From an uncultured Thiotrichaceae bacterium (GTDB lineage: Bacteria > Pseudomonadota > Gammaproteobacteria > Thiotrichales > Thiotrichaceae), in the NCBI GenBank assembly GCA_937925855.1, contig CALAMO010000053.1:1-45198 (forward strand): a stretch of 45,198 nucleotides of DNA, in the 5' to 3' direction. Of the stretch, positions 15,333-25,605 are shown piece by piece. A model generated the notes under the pieces. It was not told the DNA's origin, made no database searches, and saw nothing but the letters and a program-made list of their open reading frames with translations. The position numbers and the translations under genes are program-made. Within the stretch, counting starts at the first letter, position 1. Every line of letters starts with the position of its first letter.

Positions 15333-16562
15333 ATGACGCATAAACTGAGACAGGAAGCCCTGCAATACCACGCAGAGCCACGCCCCGGCAAGCTGGCCAT
15401 CCAACTGACTAAACCAACGGCGAATCAACATGATCTGTCGCTGGCTTACAGCCCTGGCGTCGCCGAACCCGTCAAAGAAATTCATAAAGACCCAGAAAAT
15501 GCCTACCTGTACACCGGCAAAGGCAATTTGGTTGGCGTTATTTCAGAAGGCTCTGCCGTGCTTGGCTTGGGCAATGTCGGCGGTCTGGCGGGCAAACCGG
15601 TGATGGAAGGTAAAGGTGTGCTGTTTAAGCGCTTTGCGGATATTGATGTCTTTGACATCGAAGTGGAAACGCAGGACACCGAAGAATTCATCAATACGGT
15701 TAAAAATATTGCACCCACTTTTGGTGGTATCAACCTGGAAGACATCTCAGCCCCACGCTGCTTTGAAATTGAAAAGCGGCTCCAGGCCATGTTGGACATC
15801 CCAATATTCCATGATGACCAGCATGGCACTGCCGTAATTATCTGTGCGGGCTTGATGAGCGCGCTGGAAATCCAAGACAAAAAAATGGAAGATGTCCGCA
15901 TCGTGTGCATTGGTGCCGGGGCAGCAGGTATTGCGTCCATGAACCTACTGGTGGCGCTGGGAGCGAAAAAAGAAAATCTGTATATGATTGACCGCAAAGG
16001 GGTGATTCACACCGGGCGTGATGATCTAAACGAATATAAGCAGGCTTACGCCGTCACCACCGAACGGCGCTCGCTGGCCGACGCCTGTGAAGGAGCCGAT
16101 GTGATTATTGGCCTATCTGGCCCAGATCTGGTGACGCCAGATATGCTGAAGAGCATGGCAGATAAGCCCGTCGTCTTTGCCTTATCGAATCCCGACCCAG
16201 AAATTTCCCCGCCGCTGGCGCTGCAAACTCGCGACGACCTGATTATGGCGACCGGACGCAGTGACTACCCGAATCAAATTAATAACGTACTCTGCTTCCC
16301 CTTCCTGTTTCGCGGGGCGCTGGATGTACGCGCGCGTGCCATTAATACAGAAATGTTGGTCGCCACGGTACATGCCTTATCTGAACTAGCGCGGGAGCCG
16401 GTGCCACAGGTCGTCTTGGATGCTTACAACAAAACATCCATGAGCTTTGGTAAGGACTATATTATCCCAACGCCGCTTGACCCACGCTTGCGTGATCGTA
16501 TCCCGGCCGCAGTCTCCAGGGCAGCCATCGAAACCGGCGTCGCCCGCATTACGACGCGCTAA
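15333..16562 (+). CDS. maeB: Malic enzyme, short form (oxaloacetate-decarboxylating malate dehydrogenase)
   Basis: Converts malate to pyruvate, CO2 and NAD(P)H. 409 residues from ATG 15333, with AGGA 8 nt upstream. Motifs: LAYSPGVAEP, GNLVGVISEGSAVLGLGNVG, KPVMEGKGVLFKRFADIDVF, INLEDISAPRCFEIE, PIFHDDQHGTAV (metal and malate binding), the Rossmann motif IGAGAAGIA, and ALSNPDPEISPP. It ends at IPTPLDPRLRDRIPAAVSRA and lacks the phosphotransacetylase-like domain of E. coli MaeB (759 residues), like the 420-residue enzymes of Pseudomonas. Cofactor preference cannot be read with certainty. Confidence 0.93.
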   Translation: MTHKLRQEALQYHAEPRPGKLAIQLTKPTANQHDLSLAYSPGVAEPVKEIHKDPENAYLYTGKGNLVGVISEGSAVLGLGNVGGLAGKPVMEGKGVLFKRFADIDVFDIEVETQDTEEFINTVKNIAPTFGGINLEDISAPRCFEIEKRLQAMLDIPIFHDDQHGTAVIICAGLMSALEIQDKKMEDVRIVCIGAGAAGIASMNLLVALGAKKENLYMIDRKGVIHTGRDDLNEYKQAYAVTTERRSLADACEGADVIIGLSGPDLVTPDMLKSMADKPVVFALSNPDPEISPPLALQTRDDLIMATGRSDYPNQINNVLCFPFLFRGALDVRARAINTEMLVATVHALSELAREPVPQVVLDAYNKTSMSFGKDYIIPTPLDPRLRDRIPAAVSRAAIETGVARITTR

Positions 16563-16583
16563 CGCTACAAAAAGAGGGGGGCG

Positions 16584-17846
16584 TTAAGGCGGGGAAGTGA
16601 AGGTAGACTTGTCCGCTGGCGCTATCACTAGGCGCTCCCCTTTGGCGTGAATGCTAAACCTTAAGCCAATGCGATAACATTCCCGCGCATTGGCATAATC
16701 GCCCTGCCCGCTCAACATTTCCGCCAGCTCTAGATACGCTTCAGCGTTTGGCGACTGATTCAAGCTGGTCACATAGTAAGACAAGGCCCGCGTCCAGTCC
16801 TGCTGCTGACGGCACAAACGCCCCATGAGCAATAGATTAACCGGATTATCAGGCTGCACCCTCAGCCATTCCTCAGCCTGCGCCACGGCTTGCGCCCAAT
16901 CATCATGCGGCAACCTGCCATACAGCTCGATCAGTGCATCAGCAGACGGGCTTGCATCTGCTCCAGCCTGTGCGCGTACAATAAAAGCAGTGCACGCCGC
17001 GTGTGCCCCGCACTGATATAGCGCATATGCGTAGAACCGCTGGCTGGCGGGCTGCTGGCGAATAGACACCGGTAGCTGTCCCCAAGCGGCCTGTAGCTGC
17101 GCCTGCTGCTGGCGTTCAGCATAATGGGCAAATATACCGCGCAAGGTCGCGCTTTGCAGACGCTGCATGCTCACGCTGTCCTTATCCAACAGGCCCTGCT
17201 GCTGTAACTCCGGCAATAATTCCAGCAGTTGTGCCCAGTTTTCCTGGCGCAGCAGGGTCTTAGCAAATAGCTTCAACACGTAACGATTCTGCGGTGCCAA
17301 CGTTCGTAAATTATGCAGCGTGGCATGTGCCTGCTCCAGCTGCCCATCCACCATTTGCATTTCAGCACGCACCACCCCGACCGCAATCTGCGCGGCGCTA
17401 TCGCTAGCAATGGCCTGACGCAATAGTTCATCGCGCTGTGCGGTACGCCCCTGCATATGCGCTGCGCGGGCCGCCGTCAGATAGTTCAACAGCGGCGCCT
17501 CGCTATGCTGCACATCTTCAACCAGCAGCGCTTCAGCCTTATCCCATTGTCCTGCCGCTAACTGTATCAAACCCAGAGTCAGACGCTGCCCTGCGGCACG
17601 CCTACGACGCTGCTCCTGGGCGCGCGCAAAACGCTGGCGCAAACCCAAGAAGCTCAACAGCAGCCGTACACACAGATAAAACAGCACACCGCTTAGTAGC
17701 AGCGCCAGCAGCAGCGTGGCAGTCTGCATCTCCAGGCTCCACTGCCCCCAGACAATCGTGGTTCGACCCACCGTCGCCGACATCCGCTCCAGCAGCCATC
17801 CACCCACAACGACTACGACGACAGCTAACAGCAACCCCCCCCTCAT
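16584..17846 (-). CDS. hemY: HemY-type membrane TPR protein (heme biosynthesis operon)
   Basis: 420 residues. The N-terminus carries two membrane segments (LLLAVVVVVVGGWLLERM and MQTATLLLALLLSGVLFYLC) as in proteobacterial HemY, which is unrelated to protoporphyrinogen oxidase HemY of Bacillus. The rest is a helical TPR array (LNYLTAARAAHMQGR, YVLKLFAKTLLRQENW, and repeats near the C-terminus such as PVNLLLMGRLCRQQQDW and AEAYLELAEMLSGQGDY). The start at 17846 follows the hemX stop by 16 nt, without a clear ribosome site. Last gene of hemC-hemD-hemX-hemY; its biochemical role is not established. Confidence 0.9.
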   Translation of the reverse strand: MRGGLLLAVVVVVVGGWLLERMSATVGRTTIVWGQWSLEMQTATLLLALLLSGVLFYLCVRLLLSFLGLRQRFARAQEQRRRRAAGQRLTLGLIQLAAGQWDKAEALLVEDVQHSEAPLLNYLTAARAAHMQGRTAQRDELLRQAIASDSAAQIAVGVVRAEMQMVDGQLEQAHATLHNLRTLAPQNRYVLKLFAKTLLRQENWAQLLELLPELQQQGLLDKDSVSMQRLQSATLRGIFAHYAERQQQAQLQAAWGQLPVSIRQQPASQRFYAYALYQCGAHAACTAFIVRAQAGADASPSADALIELYGRLPHDDWAQAVAQAEEWLRVQPDNPVNLLLMGRLCRQQQDWTRALSYYVTSLNQSPNAEAYLELAEMLSGQGDYANARECYRIGLRFSIHAKGERLVIAPADKSTFTSPP

Positions 17847-17862
17847 CGCATTATGGCTCGGT

Positions 17863-18720
17863 TCATTGATCTGAGTCCGCCCGGTTCTCCGGTGAGCTTT
17901 GCCGCAGCTGACGTAAATCGACTGCAAAGTCGTGCCGCTCCGGTTGCAAATCTACGGCGGCCAATTCGTTTAGTGCGGTACGCCATACCGCAATCTGCTC
18001 CGCTGGGTAATGGTCAACCATCACTTCATTTAGAGTGTAGTACAACAATTCAAGCTGCTGCTGATAAGCATAGCTGTCTCCTTGGAGCGCCATCAATCGC
18101 AGGCTTTCCAGCCGCAGCCGAATCAGGTTATGTGCCGCGGCCTGCTGCTCCTGTTGCAGCGCTGACGCGACAGAAGGCTCGATTTTTTGCACTGTGACAA
18201 AATGACTGAGCACTGCTAACACGCGCTGCTGACTAGCCGACCAGAGCGAAGGATTTTCTGCCGTGACTAAGTTGGTCTCGTCATCCGACTTTGCGGTGTT
18301 GTTCGCTGCCGTTTGACCCAACGCTGTCTCCGGCGCGGCAGCCTGTACCGACAGCACCATTGGCCGCTCACTATGCAGCGGCAGCTGTGCCAGCAGCTGA
18401 TTAATTTTCACTGATACCTCAGTCACATTATGCACTGGCACGGTCATCAGCGCCGCGAGGCTGCGGCTGTCCATTTTATTCGCCAGGCCCGCTTCCAGCA
18501 CCTCAATCCGCCGCGCATTATCTTTGGCTCGATCATGCATACGCTGCCAATGTTTATAGCCCGCCGCAATGCCGACAACAGTAAAACACAGGGCAATGCC
18601 CGCAATAAAAAGGGCAAACCCGGCGCCTCTGGCCCGCGCAGGCCTGTTGCCTGCTGTCCGCACGCCCACTGAAGCGTCGGCAACGCGCTCATCCGTCGGG
18701 CTCATTGATTTACCTATCAT
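17863..18720 (-). CDS. hemX: HemX-like membrane protein
   Basis: 285 residues. One membrane helix (GFALFIAGIALCFTVVGIAA) follows a cytoplasmic basic tail. Then comes a short helical region (RRIEVLEAGL) and the HemX periplasmic segment with LVTAENPSLWSASQQRVLAV, VTVQKIEP, AAAHNLIRLRLESLRLMALQ and SYAYQQQLELLYYTLNEVMV. E. coli HemX is longer (393), so the coiled-coil part is shortened here. The domain is often mislabelled uroporphyrinogen-III methyltransferase but has no methyltransferase motif. ATG 18720 has AAGGA 7 nt upstream and overlaps the hemD stop by 11 nt; ATG 18705 is an alternative. Confidence 0.85.
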   Translation of the reverse strand: MIGKSMSPTDERVADASVGVRTAGNRPARARGAGFALFIAGIALCFTVVGIAAGYKHWQRMHDRAKDNARRIEVLEAGLANKMDSRSLAALMTVPVHNVTEVSVKINQLLAQLPLHSERPMVLSVQAAAPETALGQTAANNTAKSDDETNLVTAENPSLWSASQQRVLAVLSHFVTVQKIEPSVASALQQEQQAAAHNLIRLRLESLRLMALQGDSYAYQQQLELLYYTLNEVMVDHYPAEQIAVWRTALNELAAVDLQPERHDFAVDLRQLRQSSPENRADSDQ

Positions 18721-19510
18721 GCATAATTCCTTGCCTCCAATCAGACAGTGCGCTCAACATAGCGTGGTCGCTCGGGTTCGCGGCCACGATCACATCCGCG
18801 TTAAAGCCGAGCTGGCACGCCACGCTGGCAATGCGCTGGCTCCCCGCTAGCAGCGGCGTAGTGAATAGCCAAGCCGGTGACTGCAATAAATGCAGTAGAT
18901 TATGGAGTCCTTCGCAGCTGGTGATCGCAATCACATCCAGCGGTTTGAACGCCTGCTGCTGGATCAGTGCCTGTGCCGCTGCGGGTGACGGGCAAACCCG
19001 ATGATAAACCTCGGCGGCGGCCACATCGGCACCGCGCTGCCTTAATGTTTGCGCCAATAACGTCCGACCACCCTGCCCACGCACAATTAATAATTTGCGC
19101 CCGCGCACCTCTGCTGCCTGCATCGTACTCAGCGCCAGCAATTGCTCGCTGTTAAACCCCTGCGTTGGCACATCATCGACCGCTAGACCGTGCGCCGCTA
19201 GGGCCGCAGCCGTTTGCTGGCCAATGGCACCAATGCGGCACTGCGACCAGGGCGAGACGGCTAGTGTTGGCAACAATCGCCATGCCCATAGCACTGCATT
19301 GCAGCTAACGAAAATCACATTATCATATTTATCAATCTCTTGCAGAGCAGCACGCGCCTTATCTTTGGCCACCGGCGGCGCAATTTCAATCACCGGCAAA
19401 CAGGCCACTACAGCCCCCATCCTGCCGAGCTGCTGACAGATAGCCGCCGCCTGCGATGCGGGCCTTGTAACCAGTATATGCAGCCCTGCCAACTCAGTTT
19501 CAGTGTTCAT
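18710..19510 (-). CDS. hemD: Uroporphyrinogen-III synthase
   Basis: Cyclises hydroxymethylbilane to uroporphyrinogen III with inversion of ring D. 266 residues (E. coli 246). Signatures are weak in this family, but ILVTRPASQAAAICQQLGRM at the N-terminus, VIEIAPP, YDNVIFVSCNAV, CRIGAIGQQTAAALAAHG, LLIVRGQGGRTLLAQTLRQR, GADVAAAEVYHRV, IAITSCEGLHNLL and VACQLGF-type end strands are all in the usual order. It follows hemC by 17 bp and overlaps hemX, which supports the call. Confidence 0.92.
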   Translation of the reverse strand: MNTETELAGLHILVTRPASQAAAICQQLGRMGAVVACLPVIEIAPPVAKDKARAALQEIDKYDNVIFVSCNAVLWAWRLLPTLAVSPWSQCRIGAIGQQTAAALAAHGLAVDDVPTQGFNSEQLLALSTMQAAEVRGRKLLIVRGQGGRTLLAQTLRQRGADVAAAEVYHRVCPSPAAAQALIQQQAFKPLDVIAITSCEGLHNLLHLLQSPAWLFTTPLLAGSQRIASVACQLGFNADVIVAANPSDHAMLSALSDWRQGIMHDR

Positions 19511-19527
19511 ACAGCATCAAAATAGGC

Positions 19528-20463
19528 TCAGGCGTTATCGTGTATATCCAAGGTAGCCAATACTTTATCGCCGCCCTGAGCCAATAGGTTTTCTGCCACC
19601 GCAATACCCAAACTTTCCGGGTCGCTCGCCGGACCGGATAGTTCACAGCGATACAAAACAGACCCATCAGGATACCCCACCAGCCCGCGGAGTCGCAGCC
19701 GGTCCTGTTCTAATTCAGCATAACCGGCAATCGGCACCTGACAGCCACCATTTAAACGCTTATTCAGCGCACGCTCGGTGCGCACTCGCAGCGCGGTGAC
19801 ATCATGCTGTAACGGCAACAACAGGGCATTCACCCGCGCATCATCCGAACGGCATTCGATACCCAGCGCGCCCTGCCCCACGGACGGCAAACTCTGCTCC
19901 GGCGTGAGCACCTCCGTCATGCGTTCAGCAAATCCCATGCGCATCAGCCCCGCCGCCGCCAAAATAATCGCATCGTAATCGCCGTTGTCTAACTTCGCCA
20001 AACGGGTGTTAATATTACCGCGCAAGTCGCGTGTTTTCAGGTGTGGATAGCGGCTTAGCAGCTGAGTCTGACGCCGCAGGCTACAGGTACCAACCACAGC
20101 CCCCACTGGCAATTCGTCCAGGCTGTTATAACGATTCGACACCAACGCATCGCAGGGGTTCTCCCGCTGCATAATTACCGGCAGATGCAGCCCCACTGGC
20201 AGCGCCATCGGCACATCCTTCATGGAATGCACCGCGATATCCGCCGCACCTTCTAGCATGCCGGTTTCCAGCTCTTTCACGAATAAACCCTTACCCCCAA
20301 TTTTCGCCAGCGGGCTATCCAACAGCTTATCACCCCGGGTTTTCATGCCAATAATTTCAGGCTGTAAACCCGGATGCAATGTACGCAGCCGTGCAGCCAC
20401 ATGTTCGGCCTGCCACATTGCCAGCGGACTGTTGCGGGTCGCAATACGGATCGTATTCGTCAT
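19528..20463 (-). CDS. hemC: Porphobilinogen deaminase (hydroxymethylbilane synthase)
   Basis: Polymerises four porphobilinogens. 311 residues as in E. coli (313). Motifs: [103 protein letters not shown], and [14 protein letters not shown] with the cysteine that carries the dipyrromethane cofactor. AGGTGA precedes the ATG by 4 nt. It is the first gene of the hem operon and is divergent from the flavodoxin gene. Confidence 0.97.
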   Translation of the reverse strand: MTNTIRIATRNSPLAMWQAEHVAARLRTLHPGLQPEIIGMKTRGDKLLDSPLAKIGGKGLFVKELETGMLEGAADIAVHSMKDVPMALPVGLHLPVIMQRENPCDALVSNRYNSLDELPVGAVVGTCSLRRQTQLLSRYPHLKTRDLRGNINTRLAKLDNGDYDAIILAAAGLMRMGFAERMTEVLTPEQSLPSVGQGALGIECRSDDARVNALLLPLQHDVTALRVRTERALNKRLNGGCQVPIAGYAELEQDRLRLRGLVGYPDGSVLYRCELSGPASDPESLGIAVAENLLAQGGDKVLATLDIHDNA

Positions 20464-20522
20464 GATTCACCTACTTAATGCCCGGAAACTCAGGTCAGGC
20501 ACTTTACTATGAAACCCCGTGA

Positions 20523-21212
<690 letters not shown>

Positions 21213-21252
21213 CTGGAGCATTCAACTAATGAGCACGACAACGTGAACCCTT

Positions 21253-21660
21253 ATGCAAGATAAAAACAGCACATCCCAGCGCAAGGCAAAGCGCACATTC
21301 CCGCTACAGGTATGGTGGGTGCGCGGCTGCGCTATTGGCGGTCTGTTTGGCCTAATCGGCTTGATTGCTGCTTGGAATGGCTGGCTTGCACCGGTGCAGG
21401 AAGTGCAATTATGGCTGGAAATGCTGATTTTTATCCTGCCACTAGCGCTACTGATACGCGGCATTCTACGCGGCCACCCGGTGACTCATGTTTACGCCAC
21501 CATGGTTGCCCTGCTCTATATGATCTTCGGCTGCTGGTATGCCTTTACCCCCCAGGAAGAAATTTATGGCTACCTCATGCTGTTACTCGCCGTTATGCTC
21601 TATATCGGTGGTTTTTTTGGCGCAAAATTACTCGGCAACAAAGCGCAAAAATCCAGCTAA
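21253..21660 (+). CDS. DUF2069 membrane protein
   Basis: 135 residues with four membrane segments: CAIGGLFGLIGLIAAWNGWL, LEMLIFILPLALLIRGIL, THVYATMVALLYMIFGCWYA and YLMLLLAVMLYIGGFFGA. The GHPVTHVYATMVALLYMIFG segment and the overall order match DUF2069. The function is unknown. It starts 40 bp after the flavodoxin gene and is probably cotranscribed with it. Confidence 0.88.
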   Translation: MQDKNSTSQRKAKRTFPLQVWWVRGCAIGGLFGLIGLIAAWNGWLAPVQEVQLWLEMLIFILPLALLIRGILRGHPVTHVYATMVALLYMIFGCWYAFTPQEEIYGYLMLLLAVMLYIGGFFGAKLLGNKAQKSS

Positions 21661-21750
21661 AGCCCAACGTTAAGGCCGGATAAACCACAAACTGTTCCGT
21701 CTATACCGCTCATCTAAGTTTATTTGCGGCAGAATTGATAAATTTATTTT

Positions 21751-23883
21751 ATGATTAGAATAAACAATCCCCACTGCGCGCTATACCCCGCTACGTTATT
21801 ACTCGCCCTGTTATTCGCGCCACCAATAGCCGCTGCCACACCGCCGCTATGGCAGGATATAAACGCCCGCAGCCCAACAGCCGCCAACACCACTCAGCGC
21901 CGCACACTGCGCCTGAACAGCGCTGAACTGCTGACACGCATACAGTCAGCTGCCGCTGCAGAAACCCCACTGCGGCTGAACTTACCGCTGCCAGACGGCA
22001 GCAATAGCGTTGTTGAATTACAGCAGGTCGCCACCTTAGCACCAGAGTTGCAACAGCGTTATCCCCAGCTCAAAACTTGGCGATTGAGTAGCACCGATGC
22101 CCGCATTTTATCGGGCCGAGCCGAACTAACCGAGCTGGGTCTACGCATCTCATTACGCAGCACACGGGGTGAACAATGGCTGATAGAGCCGCAGTCACTG
22201 CCAAAATCCTCCCATCGCCGCATGGCCGCACCCACCAGCGATGCCCTCAATCGCCCTCTTAATCTCTACCAAAGTTATCAACGCCACACCCACACGGCCG
22301 CCACCTTCAGCTGCGGCGTACGTGCCAGTCAGACAAATAGGACATGGCCGCAACAGGCGCAGCTGAACCCACGATGGCAGCGTAAGGCAACGGCACAGCG
22401 CGGCAGCGCCGATAAACTCCGCCGCTATGCATTAGCAATCTCTGCAACCGGTGAATACACGCAAACATTTAATGGCTCAAAAACCGCCGCCTATAGTGCA
22501 ATTGTCAGTACCGTCAACCGCATTAATGAAATTTATGAGCAGGAATTGGGGGTTACCCTCCAACTGGTCAGCGGTACCGAGACGGTGTTTAACGACCCCG
22601 CGACCGACCCTTTTAATGGTGATTCGCTGCTGTCCATCGCCAACCAAAATCAGCAGGTACTGGATACCTGGGTCGGCAGCAACCGCTATGACATTGGGCA
22701 TGTACTAGGGGCCGCTGCACGCAATAATGGCGTCGCCTATGTGGAATCGATTTGTAAGCACAACCGCAAAGCACAAGGTGTCACCGTATCCAATGCGCCG
22801 CTGGCGGACGCCTCAATAGTGGATTACGTTGCCCATGAGATAGGACACCAGCTGGGTGCCACCCACACGTTTAATAGCACCAACAGCGCCTGTGCTGGTG
22901 GCCGGTTTGCCAGCACAGCAGTTGAACCAGGAAGCGGCAGCACGATTATGAGCTATGCCGGTCTGTGCGTCGCGGACGACCTCCAGCCCAATGTTGACCC
23001 TCAGCTGCACAGCGCTTCTATCGATCAAATTCACCGCATTCTATTCGACGGCCACGGCGCGTCTTGCGCCGAGGATACCACGATTAACAATCTGGCCCCG
23101 CGCGTTAATGCCGGCAATGATTATACCATTCCAGCCCGCACGCCTTTTATCTTGCAAGGCTCCGCCAGCGATGGTGATGGCGATAAGCTGTTGTATGGCT
23201 GGGATCAGTTAGACATCGGTACGGCCTCTGGCACAGACATCGATACCGCCAATAATCCGCTGATCAAGAGTAACCGTCTCAGCACCAACGGCCTGCGGTA
23301 TGTGCCAGACATAAAGCGATTGCTGCAAGGCCAGGCCGCCGCCGCTGGGGAAAGCCTGCCACGCTCAAATCGCCGTTTAAACTTTCGGCTTAATGTACGC
23401 GATGGCAAGGGCGCGAGTAGCAGTGATGATATTACACTCAGTGTCCACGATACCGGCTCAGACTTCCGTGTGCTCTCACCCGCTGGCAACCTAAGCACGG
23501 GTGAACATGAAATCCGCTGGCAGGTCGCAGGCACCGATCAGGCGCCCATTAACTGTGCCACTGTTGATATTGCCTATACCAATGATCGCGGGGTCAGTTT
23601 TCAGAACCTTCAGCTCAAGACACCCAATGATGGCAGCACCACTATCCAGCTCAGCACAGCGGCACAAACGCTGCGAGTCAAATGCAGTGATAATGTCTTT
23701 TTTGCACTGTCTGGCCTCATACCGCGCATTGCCACTTACCGGCAGGATAATGCCCAGCCCAGCAACGCTAACACTGCGACTACGACTAATACGCCCCAGA
23801 ATGGTGGCGGTGGCTCGCTACCCTTGCATTTATTGCTAATCTGCGGGAGCTTCGCCGCATTCAGGCGCATGCGCAGTCAATAG
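21751..23883 (+). CDS. Secreted zinc metalloprotease (reprolysin-type) with GlyGly-CTERM-like tail
   Basis: 710 residues. A signal peptide (YPATLLLALLFAPPIAAA) is followed by a propeptide of about 200 residues. The metzincin catalytic domain begins RRYALAISATGEYTQTF and carries the zinc site H362-EIGHQLGATH (HExxHxxGxxH) with the Met-turn TIMSYAG. A PKD/Ig-like module (VNAGNDYTIPARTPFILQGS) and a second beta domain (SPAGNLSTGEHEIRWQVAG) follow. The tail is a Thr/Asn linker, NGGGGSLPLHLLLICGSFAA and a basic FRRMRSQ end, which looks like a GlyGly-CTERM sorting signal for rhombosortase. No clear ribosome site precedes ATG 21751. Confidence 0.92.
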   Translation: MIRINNPHCALYPATLLLALLFAPPIAAATPPLWQDINARSPTAANTTQRRTLRLNSAELLTRIQSAAAAETPLRLNLPLPDGSNSVVELQQVATLAPELQQRYPQLKTWRLSSTDARILSGRAELTELGLRISLRSTRGEQWLIEPQSLPKSSHRRMAAPTSDALNRPLNLYQSYQRHTHTAATFSCGVRASQTNRTWPQQAQLNPRWQRKATAQRGSADKLRRYALAISATGEYTQTFNGSKTAAYSAIVSTVNRINEIYEQELGVTLQLVSGTETVFNDPATDPFNGDSLLSIANQNQQVLDTWVGSNRYDIGHVLGAAARNNGVAYVESICKHNRKAQGVTVSNAPLADASIVDYVAHEIGHQLGATHTFNSTNSACAGGRFASTAVEPGSGSTIMSYAGLCVADDLQPNVDPQLHSASIDQIHRILFDGHGASCAEDTTINNLAPRVNAGNDYTIPARTPFILQGSASDGDGDKLLYGWDQLDIGTASGTDIDTANNPLIKSNRLSTNGLRYVPDIKRLLQGQAAAAGESLPRSNRRLNFRLNVRDGKGASSSDDITLSVHDTGSDFRVLSPAGNLSTGEHEIRWQVAGTDQAPINCATVDIAYTNDRGVSFQNLQLKTPNDGSTTIQLSTAAQTLRVKCSDNVFFALSGLIPRIATYRQDNAQPSNANTATTTNTPQNGGGGSLPLHLLLICGSFAAFRRMRSQ

Positions 23884-23894
23884 CAGCCGCGGAA

Positions 23895-24476
23895 TCATGT
23901 TGATGCCGTGGGTTCCTGCTGGGACTCCAATAACCCGGCGGCTTCCTGATAGCTCAGACCGCTTATCCCAGCGGATTGCATCGAAGCACCCAGCGACCCG
24001 GCCAGCGCTGAGGCAAACACCCGCTGATAAAACGGCAGCTCTTCTTTAAACACCGGCAGTAAATCATCAACGCTGGCAGCGGCCTGTAATTGCTGCTCAA
24101 AGACTTCTCGTTGACGAGCGATGTAGCGCATCAATAGGGGGTCGGCCAAAGCCTCAGCGCCCAGGGTAAGCGTCCAAGTTAAATCCGTATGCAATTCACA
24201 CGCCCCCACATATTGGCCGTACACTAGGGCACTCCACTGCTCTGGGGCTAACAAAGATAAGTTAAACACGCCGTCCCGCCGGTAGAGCCAATAGCTGCGT
24301 CCCACCACGGGCTTAAACCCAAAACGACTGCCGAGCACAAAGAGCGAGGTAAAAAGCTCACCCGATACCTGCTGCACCTGCTTAGGCGGCACAACAATAC
24401 TGCGCCCAGCAGCATGCAACGCCGCCAGCACAGGCACCAGACCTTTACCCTGTGGGTTTGGATTTTTTGTAGTCAC
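23895..24476 (-). CDS. DUF2452-like protein
   Basis: 193 residues starting at GTG 24476, with GAGG 7 nt upstream. The beginning NPNPQGKGLVPVLAALHAAG is the conserved start I associate with DUF2452. The remaining text is helical (LADPLLMRYIARQREVFEQQ) and mildly hydrophobic near SALAGSLGASMQSAG, with no signal peptide or clear membrane helix. Function unknown. It is convergent with the metalloprotease gene (11-bp gap). Confidence 0.7.
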   Translation of the reverse strand: MTTKNPNPQGKGLVPVLAALHAAGRSIVVPPKQVQQVSGELFTSLFVLGSRFGFKPVVGRSYWLYRRDGVFNLSLLAPEQWSALVYGQYVGACELHTDLTWTLTLGAEALADPLLMRYIARQREVFEQQLQAAASVDDLLPVFKEELPFYQRVFASALAGSLGASMQSAGISGLSYQEAAGLLESQQEPTAST

Positions 24477-24884
24477 ACTATTACCTCATCTTCGTCACAT
24501 TAACCTTATGTTTGAGCCTGGCCTTTGGCGCAGCACCCGAACTGATTGTGATTATCCGACGCAGCAGACAAGCATAGGTTCTCCGCATAGCCAACAGGCT
24601 TTACATCAGTGCGCCATACTTGTTTTACCGGATTACGCATTCTCTTACGAGTCGGGGTGAAATTAGCCCCGCTGCGCGCAGCCCGAGCAGCACAGCAGCA
24701 CGCCCCCCAACAGGCCTCGCATTTTTCTTCCGCCTAACAGCGGTTGTAGGGGTGTTTCGATGCTATCATGGAACAGATAAAACCTTGCAGGCCAGCAGGG
24801 GGAAACGTGTTTAGCCTGCGCTTCAGCTTCGTCGCGTTGGAAATTAACGCCAATCATTTAACCTCATAAGAGCCATGAAAGCCT
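24477..24884. other. 408-bp region without gene; candidate promoter for HAD gene
   Basis: No convincing gene. It holds a hairpin CGGGG(24653-24657)/CCCCG(24667-24671), immediately followed by the palindrome GCTGCGCGCAGC (24671-24682). An extended -10 match TGCTATCAT (24761-24769) could be the promoter of the downstream HAD gene. A 12-codon frame (24875-24913) begins upstream of and overlaps the HAD start and might be a leader peptide. The short plus-strand frame 24620-24814 has no coding features. Confidence 0.5.
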
Positions 24885-25574
24885 ATGTCGCCTATCTGCT
24901 GCATTGCGTTTGACCTTGATGATACCTTCTGGGATTGTAAAACCGTTATTGATCGCGCCGAGCAAGCACTATACCGGTGGCTGGAACAGCATCAGCCGGT
25001 CATTACCCAACGCTACTCACTCGACCAATTAGTCAGCGCACGCGGTAAATTTATGCGCAAACATCCCAGTCTGCATCATGACCTCGGTCAATTGCGCATC
25101 CTCTGGCTGGAGGACCTCGCGCAAGAGTTTGGGCTTGAGACCTCGTGGGTTAGCGCCGCTTTTGAACGCTTTCTGACGGCCCGCAATCAGGTCGAATTGT
25201 TTCCAAATGTGGTACCCGCGCTCGCACAGCTCAGCAAGCACTATCAGCTCGGCGTGATTACCAACGGCAATGCTGAAGTCCGGCGCGTGCAAGAAATCGG
25301 CCACTTTTTTTCTTTCGCTCACAGCTCAGCCGCCGCGGGTGTTGCCAAGCCTAACCCGCTGATTTTTCAGCAGGCCCTTAAGCTGGCTGCGGTCGATGCC
25401 AGCGCTATGGTTTATGTGGGTGATGACCCAGAAAAAGATATTATTGGCGCAAACCACGCCGGATTGCGTACTATCTGGTTCAACCCCACCAAGCAAGCTT
25501 GGCACGGAGACGTTGAACCCGATGCAATCATGACAAATTTCAGCGAAATTGTTACACTCATCCAATCATTATAA
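24885..25574 (+). CDS. HAD-IA family hydrolase (YigB-like phosphatase)
   Basis: 229 residues with the four HAD motifs: FDLDDTFWD (catalytic Asp pair), LGVITNGNAEVRR (Thr), AGVAKPNPLIFQQAL (Lys) and YVGDDPEKDIIGANHAGLRT (acidic pair). The cap domain between motifs I and II (residues 20-100) is helical, so this is subfamily IA. The closest well-known type is E. coli YigB/YjjG, small-molecule phosphatases; the substrate cannot be told. The start codon overlaps a 12-codon frame (ATG at 24875). relA follows after 31 bp and is probably cotranscribed. Confidence 0.9.
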   Translation: MSPICCIAFDLDDTFWDCKTVIDRAEQALYRWLEQHQPVITQRYSLDQLVSARGKFMRKHPSLHHDLGQLRILWLEDLAQEFGLETSWVSAAFERFLTARNQVELFPNVVPALAQLSKHYQLGVITNGNAEVRRVQEIGHFFSFAHSSAAAGVAKPNPLIFQQALKLAAVDASAMVYVGDDPEKDIIGANHAGLRTIWFNPTKQAWHGDVEPDAIMTNFSEIVTLIQSL

Positions 25575-25605
25575 GCATTTATTGGGGCATATTTTTTAAC
25601 ACGCC

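Noticed and set aside
24620-24814. 64-residue plus-strand frame before the HAD gene
   Set aside because: It spans a hairpin and a palindrome, with no ribosome site or recognisable motif.
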